Shown here in pieces: positions 8,566-15,628 of a DNA stretch of 18,880 nucleotides (position 1 is the first letter of the stretch; every line of letters starts with the position of its first letter). The stretch is from a bacterium (GTDB taxonomy: Bacteria > Planctomycetota > Planctomycetia > Pirellulales > Pirellulaceae). Location: positions 1-18,880 of the forward strand of contig JAUIHJ010000045.1 in assembly GCA_030432015.1 (NCBI GenBank). Direction: 5' to 3'. A program made the position numbers and the translations under genes. The notes beneath the pieces were generated by a model, which searched no databases, was not told the DNA's origin, and saw only the letters and a list, made by a program, of their open reading frames with translations.

Positions 8566-9816
8566 ATGAGCAACATGGATCGCGGCCTGTGCATCCTTAT
8601 GTTAGTAGTCGGCGCGCTAAGTTCGTCGTTTTCGCTGGAATTGAAAGCGGAGGATCTGCCAACGATCGCTGATACCTTGGATGAGGCTTTGGCAGTCCCT
8701 GCGGGGGATGAGGGATACGTGGAAGGTGCGCTGGACGCCAATTTCTGGTTAACGCAGATGCAGCCCGAGGAATCCGTTGCTGCGGCGCCCGAGGTTGCGC
8801 CATCCGCGTTAGCGTTGGCGGCTGCCCGCCGCCGCCGAAGCACCTACCGCTTGCCCAGCATGTTCGGGGATTTCTTCGCCGTGGGCAGCTTGCAAGCGAC
8901 ATTCCAGGAAGTCGAACAGTCGGGGCAAACGCTTAATGTCCCAGCTGGTGGCGGCGCGGTCGGACGCATCAAGGTGGCAGAAAACAACAGCCCTATCCCC
9001 AGGAATCGGTTTTTCTTCAATTATAATTTCTTCAACAATGTCGCAGGCGGCATCGGCGATGTGAACCGCTACGAATTCGGATACGAGCAGACATTCTGGG
9101 AGGAGAGCAGTTCGATCGAAATCGCGGTGCCCTTCGCCTCAACGCTCGACGCCAACCAGTTCGACGACGGCAGACGCGCCACCGACACGCGTTTCGGGGA
9201 CGTCGCCATTGCCCTCAAGACGATCCTCTTCGAAGGTGAATCCTGCCTCATTGCCGGAGGACTTGGGCTGAGCTTTCCCAGCAGCGGCGACTCGCGAGTC
9301 TTTGACTTCTTCGGTGACCAGATACTCCGCCTCGAAAATGAAACGGTTCACATTCAGCCCTACTTGGCGGCTCTGCATTCGTACGAGTCCGGTTGGTACT
9401 GGCAGGGTTTTCTCCAGGTGGACGTCGACGCGGGAAGAACGACCGTCCTGGGCGACACGTCGAGTGGCAATCTGCAAGAGATCGGCGTGCTGCAGGAGCA
9501 GACGTTGCTGTTTCTCGACGTTGGATTTGGCTACTGGTTGACGCAAGCCAGCTCTGGCACGCCAGCGGTCGCAGTGACCGCGGAAATCCACTACGCCACG
9601 ACATTGCAAGACGCAGACGTCGTCGGCGACGACTTTATTGGATTTCAGCTCGCCAGTTCCATCAATCGATTCGACATCGTGAACCTGACATTAGGGGCTA
9701 GTATTCTGGCCAACGACGCCTTTACGATCCGCCCCGCGATGGTGATCCCGTTGGCTGGCGGAGACGACGACCAGTTCGACTATGAAGCGATGGTGCAGAT
9801 GAATTTCTGGCGTTAG
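8566..9816 (+). CDS. Exported putative outer-membrane beta-barrel protein
   Basis: The 416-residue protein has an N-terminal signal-like segment (about residues 5-28, hydrophobic run CILMLVVGALSSSFSL). An Ala-rich linker ends in a basic cluster and RLPSMFGDFF. The rest (about 115-416) is rich in alternating hydrophobic and aromatic strands such as NRFFFNYNFF, NRYEFGYEQTFW and VGFGYWL, and it ends in FWR with a near-terminal aromatic residue, as in outer-membrane barrels. The RLPxMFGDFF block recalls barrel proteins known to me from planctomycetes, without an assigned function. No clear Shine-Dalgarno sequence is present, and ATG at 8575 is an alternative start. It is convergent with the M50-HlyD gene, and only 14 bases separate their ends. 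A link to the HlyD module is possible but unproven. Confidence 0.75.
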   Translation: MSNMDRGLCILMLVVGALSSSFSLELKAEDLPTIADTLDEALAVPAGDEGYVEGALDANFWLTQMQPEESVAAAPEVAPSALALAAARRRRSTYRLPSMFGDFFAVGSLQATFQEVEQSGQTLNVPAGGGAVGRIKVAENNSPIPRNRFFFNYNFFNNVAGGIGDVNRYEFGYEQTFWEESSSIEIAVPFASTLDANQFDDGRRATDTRFGDVAIALKTILFEGESCLIAGGLGLSFPSSGDSRVFDFFGDQILRLENETVHIQPYLAALHSYESGWYWQGFLQVDVDAGRTTVLGDTSSGNLQEIGVLQEQTLLFLDVGFGYWLTQASSGTPAVAVTAEIHYATTLQDADVVGDDFIGFQLASSINRFDIVNLTLGASILANDAFTIRPAMVIPLAGGDDDQFDYEAMVQMNFWR

Positions 9817-9830
9817 GCTCGGTGCGATTC

Positions 9831-12074
9831 TCAAACGTCCAGATTAAAGGTTTGGCACAGGTACCGCCAAAATCGCTGGGCGACCGTGCGATGTCCCGTG
9901 TGGATTTTTGCCGTACCGGTGGCACCGACCAGCAATAAGCCTTCTTCGTCGTCAAGCGGAGCGCTGCCTTGGTAGGTGGTACTGTCTGGACGTTCGAGGC
10001 CGTTTTGATCGGTGCGTGTGACCAGGTCACCGCCCGCCTTGCTGGACAGGCTTTGCGGCATGACTTGCATGTCGAGTTGTGCGATCTGTCCAATTTCGGA
10101 TCGGAAGCGTTGTCCCGGAAACTGTTCCAGCATGATTTCGACCGGCTGGCCTGTTTGGACGAACTCCAGATCGCTTTGGTCGATTGCCAGGATCGCTTCC
10201 AATTGGCGTGGATCGCCGATCTTGCAGACCGCCACGCCCTCCGCGAGAAACGCGTTTCCATTTTTCGGTTCCAGCGGCGTACCTGCCCAGCTGGGAAGCG
10301 TGGTCCCGTTGCGAGGCGTGGTGGGAACCCGCGGAGGCGGGATGATCCAGCCGGCCAATGGGGCCACGATCGCCAGGCGTTCCGCATCACGCTGGCGGTT
10401 TTGCAGCTGCTCATGGCGTGCTGCCAACGCTTCCTGCACTTCAGCGACTTCCGCCGCCGCGGATTCATCGTCAAACGATCGCTGAAGCAGGGCGATGTGC
10501 TTTGATTCGAGCCGGCGCTTTTCGCCGTCGATCTGGGCAAGACTGATTTGGACGTCGAGACTATCCAAGGTCAGGATCGGTTGGTCTTGATCGACCCACT
10601 GGCCGTCACGTACGTGGATTTGCCGGATTGCGCCCGGTGTCTCGACGTAGACCGAGGCGGCGTTTCGCGGTTGCAGGTACAGGCTGCACTGCGTGTAGTG
10701 CGGCAGCGGCAGCAAACAGGCTCCCAGCAACAGGACCGCGGCACCCGCCACGCTGGCAATCATGCGTGGTTTGTTCACTTGATCCATTCTCCCAGGGACG
10801 TAGAAAAACTTGGCCAGTTTCCATACCGGGACGACCACCAACCCGTACAAGGAGACCATGGCGATCAGTTGGCCGATGACTCTGAGACCGTAGGGCTCGA
10901 ACACTTCGTACAGAAACCACAGAATCCCAAACACAACCAGCCACCGATACACGGCCGCGGCGATGCAGTAGACGGCGAAGAACGCTTGACGCCGTTGGGG
11001 CAGAAACGGATCGGGTGATTCGCTCAGGCCTAAACACCAGGCCCCCAGCTTGCGTTGCAAAATGGTCGTCGCCTTCTGCCGCAAGTTGGGAATTTCAATC
11101 AGATCTGAAAGGATGTAGTACCCGTCGTAGCGGAGCAAGGGATTCGCGTTGAACAGCAAAGTACTAATCGAACAGACAAACATCACGTTAAAGCAGAGAT
11201 GGTTCAGCAGTCCGGGATGCGTGAACCACCAGATGAAGGTGCAGATCGACGCGAGGACGATCTCCACGTACATCCCGGCCGCGCCGATCGACGCCCGATG
11301 CCATTTGTTGGGCAACATCCAGGAGTCCGAGACATTGCAATACAGGCAGGGCGTGAGGACCAGCATCATCAGGCCCATTTCGTGGCATTCACCACCCAGA
11401 CGCTTACAGGCGAGCCCGTGGCCGAATTCATGCAGGACCTTGGTCAGGGCCAGCGTGAGGCTCAACCAAATCCAGTTTTCCGAAGCGAAGAACGCGTGAA
11501 ACCCAGGCATTCGTGCCCAGAAAACGTCGAACTGAACGCCGATCAGCAACGCCGCCGAGCCGGCCAACACGATGCTCATCAGCATGCAAGGCAGGGAAAA
11601 CAACCAGCCCACGCGAAGATTTAGCCACGTCAGCAGGCGGTCCGGATCGAACCCTTTAAAGCGAATGCACAGCAGGTTTGTCAGGGCGCCCATTCGTTGG
11701 CGGCGCGTCGTCGTGACGTGGCGTTGGTACAGTTGCTCCCCTTGTCCCGTGGCGTCCGAGACAACCAACGAGCTGCGGTGCAGCATGGAAACCAGCTGAT
11801 GCAACTCGCGCGTCGCGATCTTCTGAGGCGCAAAGCGGCGTTCGAATTCGGTCTGAATGTCCCGCAGGCTGGCTTCGCCATCGAGCAACTCCAGGAGCGC
11901 AAATTCCTCTTCCTCGAAGCGATAGTATTTTTGGGCCAAGCCGTCCTTCACGACCCAATACTTGCGTCCCAGGTAGTTGTGCTGATCAACCGTCAGGTCC
12001 GCGCGCATACGCATCCGCAGTGGACGCGTGGCGCCGGATGCACAGGCTTGCGACGGACTCTTCATCTGGATCAT
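9831..12074 (-). CDS. PqqD-like / M50 site-2-type intramembrane metalloprotease / HlyD fusion protein
   Basis: The 747-residue protein has three parts. Residues about 25-110 resemble a PqqD-type winged helix. Residues about 150-455 contain several membrane segments with the M50 zinc site HEFGH (215-219) and the third-ligand motif NANPLLRYDG (309-318, D317). After a final membrane segment (about 437-457), residues about 465-730 form a lipoyl/HlyD adaptor with a helical hairpin (about 505-570). This is followed by the segment LPSWAGTPLEPKNGNAFL, which I associate with this fusion family. The catalytic residues look intact, so intramembrane or juxtamembrane proteolysis is plausible, with the adaptor part in the periplasm. 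ATG at 12065 is an alternative start, and neither start has a strong Shine-Dalgarno sequence. The gene follows the small HlyD gene after 79 bases in the same direction. No ABC ATPase or RND pump is visible nearby. Substrate is unknown. Confidence 0.9.
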   Translation of the reverse strand: MIQMKSPSQACASGATRPLRMRMRADLTVDQHNYLGRKYWVVKDGLAQKYYRFEEEEFALLELLDGEASLRDIQTEFERRFAPQKIATRELHQLVSMLHRSSLVVSDATGQGEQLYQRHVTTTRRQRMGALTNLLCIRFKGFDPDRLLTWLNLRVGWLFSLPCMLMSIVLAGSAALLIGVQFDVFWARMPGFHAFFASENWIWLSLTLALTKVLHEFGHGLACKRLGGECHEMGLMMLVLTPCLYCNVSDSWMLPNKWHRASIGAAGMYVEIVLASICTFIWWFTHPGLLNHLCFNVMFVCSISTLLFNANPLLRYDGYYILSDLIEIPNLRQKATTILQRKLGAWCLGLSESPDPFLPQRRQAFFAVYCIAAAVYRWLVVFGILWFLYEVFEPYGLRVIGQLIAMVSLYGLVVVPVWKLAKFFYVPGRMDQVNKPRMIASVAGAAVLLLGACLLPLPHYTQCSLYLQPRNAASVYVETPGAIRQIHVRDGQWVDQDQPILTLDSLDVQISLAQIDGEKRRLESKHIALLQRSFDDESAAAEVAEVQEALAARHEQLQNRQRDAERLAIVAPLAGWIIPPPRVPTTPRNGTTLPSWAGTPLEPKNGNAFLAEGVAVCKIGDPRQLEAILAIDQSDLEFVQTGQPVEIMLEQFPGQRFRSEIGQIAQLDMQVMPQSLSSKAGGDLVTRTDQNGLERPDSTTYQGSAPLDDEEGLLLVGATGTAKIHTGHRTVAQRFWRYLCQTFNLDV

Positions 12075-12153
12075 CCCAGGGTGTTTCCGGGAGACTCACC
12101 TAGTGGGCGCCAGTCCTGGCACGGCAGCGAATCACTTCGGATCGGTCAACAGG

Positions 12154-13059
12154 TTAATTGGCGTGCACCATCATCGTCGCGTTCATCCCGGGACTCAGCA
12201 TCCAGTGACCCTTGTGCTGCCGATTTTCGACCTCGGCCCGGATCCGATAGTGATTGCCCGCCTGGACTAACGGGCTGATAAATGTGACTTTGCCCGTGAA
12301 CTGTTCGGTTCTGCCGTGCGCCAACTGCACCATGACGGTCACTTGCCGATCACTCAATTCGGCCGGATCAAACTCCTTGCCATCAAGAAATCCGTCGACG
12401 CGGAGACGGTCCATGCGGATGACGCGAATCACCGGTTCGCCGATGTCCACCCACTCGCCTTCCTGCTTGAGTACATCGATCACGACGCCTTTAAAGGGAG
12501 CATTGATTTGGCGGCGCAGGATGTTGTCTTCGGCCGCCAGGACCGCGGCCTGTTGTACGTCGGCGGTCATCTGGGCGACTCGCAAATCCAGTTTGCTGCG
12601 GTCGATCTGCAGTTCGGCCCGATGCCGGGCCAGTCGTTTGCGGCGAATTTCGGACATGGGGATCACGCCGGAGGACTGGCGGTTAATATCGAGATCTTGG
12701 GTCAATTCCGCATCCGCCAATTCGAATGACTTGATGGCGAAGCGGACTTCGATATCATCGTCGGCACGCGTCTGCGCCGCGTTGCGTTCCAATTCCGCCG
12801 CGGTCTTCTGGAGTTGGGCTTGGCGATCGTCAATCTGGGCGAGCAAATCGCCAGACTCGACGATGTCATTCTCGCGGACATCGACCCGCACCAATCGCCC
12901 GGCCTGCTCGGCCGGCACTTCGACATCCTGGATCAGAAAGACCTGGCAATGCTGGATCTTGGCCATGCCGGCCGGTGTGGGCGTACCGTATTCCTGCTGC
13001 GGCAGCGGTCCGCCGAGTGCAACGGCCATCAACAACGACAGCGTGGTGATTGAATTCAT
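12154..13059 (-). CDS. HlyD/RND-type periplasmic adaptor (membrane fusion) protein
   Basis: The 301-residue protein begins with a signal-like segment (MNSITTLSLLMAVALGG). A lipoyl half-motif follows (about 43-75, VPAEQAGRLVRVDVRENDIV), then an alpha-helical hairpin (about 76-175), the second lipoyl half (about 178-215, INAPFKGVVIDVLKQEGEWV) and a beta-barrel domain to the C-terminus. I chose ATG at 13059 because GGGAGAC lies 5 bases upstream (13065-13071). The GTG at 13089 would add ten residues before the signal sequence. No lipobox cysteine is seen, so it is probably a soluble periplasmic protein. It sits between the GAF-HlyD and M50-HlyD genes and probably works with them as an adaptor. 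No pump partner is encoded in the window. Confidence 0.9.
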   Translation of the reverse strand: MNSITTLSLLMAVALGGPLPQQEYGTPTPAGMAKIQHCQVFLIQDVEVPAEQAGRLVRVDVRENDIVESGDLLAQIDDRQAQLQKTAAELERNAAQTRADDDIEVRFAIKSFELADAELTQDLDINRQSSGVIPMSEIRRKRLARHRAELQIDRSKLDLRVAQMTADVQQAAVLAAEDNILRRQINAPFKGVVIDVLKQEGEWVDIGEPVIRVIRMDRLRVDGFLDGKEFDPAELSDRQVTVMVQLAHGRTEQFTGKVTFISPLVQAGNHYRIRAEVENRQHKGHWMLSPGMNATMMVHAN

Positions 13060-13149
13060 TATGTGTCTCCCGAGATCTGTTATTGTCACCGCGGGGTTGG
13101 TCGAGCGCCGCGCGTGGTACCCTCTCCGCTCTGACCACGGTCGGTCCGC

Positions 13150-15258
13150 CTACAGCCAAAACAAGACTTTTGTTTGCACGGTCTCGAGCAATTCGTGAAA
13201 GACCACGTAGCCGATGCAGCGGCGGCCGCAATGCACCTTGGCGGTGACGGTCGTGTCACTCCGCAATTCAGGCAGTCGCCCTTTGTCGATGGCCACGCGA
13301 ATCAGCACGGAATTACCTTCCTCACCCAGTACTTCCGCCGTCCGATGAATGTCCGTCACACGGCCCTGGAACTCCAATCCCGGATGCGACGAGAGGACAA
13401 AGGTGACGTCGAGTCCCTCTGGGCTGTCTTGGGCGGCACGCGAGACGTGTCCCATTCGTTTTTCGGGCATCCGCAATTCCAATTCCCACTCGCCATCCGG
13501 TTCGACGATCGTCATCAAGGCCCGTCCGGTTTGCACCGGGCGTCGCAAGAGCAGTTCATTGACGCCCCAGGTGACAACCTGACCGGGAGTCTCCGCACGC
13601 ACGACCAGCTTGTCCTGTTTTTGTCGGAACAGGATGAGTTCGCGGTCAATGCTTTCGGCAACTTGCTTGAGTTCCAGCAGTTCGCCGCCCAATCGGTTTT
13701 GCTCGGCAGCGCCGAGTCGCCGATCGTCCAGTTGCGCTCGCTGGATGGCGCGCAAGCGTTCTTGCGTCGTCCGTTTCCGACCCACCAAATCGGCGATCTG
13801 AACCTCGAGCTCGTTGTTCTTCATTTGAACCAAGGGATCGCCAGGCTGGACAAACTGTTCGTGCGTTACGAAGACGTCTTCGATCACACCGTCGAGGTGC
13901 GAATAGATTTCGTGCCGGCGTGCCGGTTGGAGCTTGCCACGCGCCGCCAACTCAAAATCCGCCGGAACCAAGACCATGGCCACAACGACGCTGACCATCG
14001 CGAGCGCGCCGAGCACAACTTTGGGGAGGTTCCGCGCCTGGGTGACCCATTTCGCTTTGCCCAGCGTGCGCCACAAGGGCATGAGGAACAGGTTTTCGTG
14101 GTCCAGTGCGTTGGCCAGGGCGGAGGCACTGTGTTGGGCGACAAGTTCGACCCGCTCGACCTGCCCCTCCGGAACGGCGAAGTCACCCATCTGTTCGACA
14201 ATCAATGCGCCGATCACGTCGTCGCTGGACTCAGCTGTGGAATCGGGGTCGCGGCCGGGCGATTCTTCCGGCGGCCGATGCAGGGGAACGACGGCCACCA
14301 TCGTGGCATGCGACTGATCGACGTAGTGTTGCAGCGGTTCGTCAATTTGAGGCGGCACATCGTCGTCTGCACCTGCGAACCATAGCGGCCGCTTTCCTTC
14401 GACCACGGCGGTCGCCAAGCGTCCCAGTCGTTGGACTTCTTCGGCGCGGCGGTCCAAGGTATCCAGGCCACTGACCGCCATGACTTCCTGGCCGCGCCCG
14501 CGGAACAGCGTCAAGCTGACCCGATCGCAACGAATCAGCCGCCGACTCTCATTGACAATGGTGTAGGCCGTACGATGGACATTCAGACCCTGGTGAACCT
14601 GGCTGATGAATCGTTCGAGATTTTCCCATAGCGTCTTGCTATCTCCCAATTGGCGCAATTGCCGGCTCTTGAGAAATTCGCTGGCCAGATCCGCCATCTG
14701 CACCAGAAACCGCAGATAGCCTCGTTGAGTCGTCGGTCCGCCACCACTCCGCTGGAAGATCTCAATTACGCCGCGGGGTTCATTCTCGACGCGAAAGCAG
14801 GCGAGGACCAGCAAATGATCCGTCGGGTTGCCCGCTTCATCTCCCTCTGACGAACCCGATTGCGGCGGAACGAGCGTCGGTTGGCCGCTTGCCAGGACGT
14901 TTTGCAGCAACAGTCCGTGCCGTCGTTGGTGCTCCGGCTGGTCCGTCAGTGCCTCGGTTGGCAGGTTGACCTGATATTGCAAACGCAAGCCGCCATTGCT
15001 CTCGACGGTCCACAGCGCGCCGCCGGATGACGCCAGTGCTTGCACCACGCGGCGGAGGAACTCTTCGTAAAATTCGTCGAGCGGAATGTCGGTCTGCGAA
15101 AGGTGCGTAATCTCTTGCACCAACGAACGGATTTCGTTCTTGGTCTGCTGAATGAGTGCCGGATTCACACTCGCAGCGCCCTCCGGAGTGGGCGGGGTAA
15201 CACCCACCGGCGGTGGCGTAAAGTGCGATTGAGGATCCGTTGGCCCAGCGGTGCTCAT
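13150..15258 (-). CDS. GAF-domain sensor fused to a HlyD-type membrane adaptor
   Basis: The 702-residue protein has a Pro-rich N-terminus, two GAF-like domains (about 60-195 and 225-385), one membrane segment (about 411-432, VVLGALAMVSVVVAMVLV) and a HlyD adaptor (about 440-675). The adaptor shows a lipoyl half-motif at about 447-480, a coiled hairpin at about 485-550, the second half at about 551-585 and a beta-barrel domain. The final segment CGRRCIGYVVFHELLE is an amphipathic tail. The arrangement places the GAF sensors in the cytoplasm and the adaptor in the periplasm, so a cytoplasmic signal could gate export or assembly (inference). It is the first gene of the three-gene minus-strand set; the next begins 90 bases on. 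The Shine-Dalgarno sequence is weak (AGG about 6 bases upstream). The GAF ligand cannot be predicted. Confidence 0.9.
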   Translation of the reverse strand: MSTAGPTDPQSHFTPPPVGVTPPTPEGAASVNPALIQQTKNEIRSLVQEITHLSQTDIPLDEFYEEFLRRVVQALASSGGALWTVESNGGLRLQYQVNLPTEALTDQPEHQRRHGLLLQNVLASGQPTLVPPQSGSSEGDEAGNPTDHLLVLACFRVENEPRGVIEIFQRSGGGPTTQRGYLRFLVQMADLASEFLKSRQLRQLGDSKTLWENLERFISQVHQGLNVHRTAYTIVNESRRLIRCDRVSLTLFRGRGQEVMAVSGLDTLDRRAEEVQRLGRLATAVVEGKRPLWFAGADDDVPPQIDEPLQHYVDQSHATMVAVVPLHRPPEESPGRDPDSTAESSDDVIGALIVEQMGDFAVPEGQVERVELVAQHSASALANALDHENLFLMPLWRTLGKAKWVTQARNLPKVVLGALAMVSVVVAMVLVPADFELAARGKLQPARRHEIYSHLDGVIEDVFVTHEQFVQPGDPLVQMKNNELEVQIADLVGRKRTTQERLRAIQRAQLDDRRLGAAEQNRLGGELLELKQVAESIDRELILFRQKQDKLVVRAETPGQVVTWGVNELLLRRPVQTGRALMTIVEPDGEWELELRMPEKRMGHVSRAAQDSPEGLDVTFVLSSHPGLEFQGRVTDIHRTAEVLGEEGNSVLIRVAIDKGRLPELRSDTTVTAKVHCGRRCIGYVVFHELLETVQTKVLFWL

Positions 15259-15628
15259 GGTAGCCTGATGGATGAAAGAGCGAAAATCGTGCCTGCGCGC
15301 AATAGCGCATTCCCTCTGCTCTCCATCGGATTTCGAGGCCTTGCGCCTGTCGTCAAAATCGACAGAACCGTTAGATCTTCACATCAACCCGCGATTGAAA
15401 GGGGAACAAGGTTGCCGAGAAGCGCACTTGCGGGAAATTCGAGCCCGACATAAACTCCCGCCCGATTGATGAAGTCCGCTGGCCGTTCGGCTCCTTATCT
15501 TGCTGCGGGCATTCGCTTTTGAGGGTAACTCTTCTTTCGGGTAGGTGCGCGTGCCGCTCCGCCGTCGGCTTGACGTGTCGTTCGACACGAGCGAGGTCGG
15601 TTGCGATTCCGCACCGAAGGAAACCGCA
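15259..15628. other. Divergent control region between the GAF-HlyD set and the BBP2-like barrel gene
   Basis: These 370 bases lie between two divergent start codons, so promoters for both units are expected here. On the minus strand, TTGACG (complement of 15351-15356) is a possible -35 box without a good -10 partner. On the plus strand, the clear elements are the inverted repeat at 15574-15589 and a strong Shine-Dalgarno sequence GAAGGA about 7 bases before the ATG at 15629. No convincing small gene was seen. Confidence 0.45.
15574..15589. promoter_or_regulatory. Short inverted repeat upstream of the barrel gene, possible operator or leader hairpin
   Basis: The 16-base sequence CGTGTCGTTCGACACG has two perfect 7-base arms around a TT centre. 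It ends about 39 bases before the barrel start codon and overlaps a TTGACG hexamer at 15570-15575. It could bind a dimeric regulator or form a small hairpin in the leader. No regulator gene of an obvious matching type is adjacent. Confidence 0.3.

Noticed and set aside
13174..14385. 403-codon plus-strand open frame
   Set aside because: It is antisense to the GAF-HlyD gene, whose domains are clear. It looks like a shadow caused by GC-rich codon use.
15545..15628. Upstream GTG start for the BBP2-like protein
   Set aside because: It would bury the signal peptide behind 28 polar residues. The ATG at 15629 has a good Shine-Dalgarno sequence.
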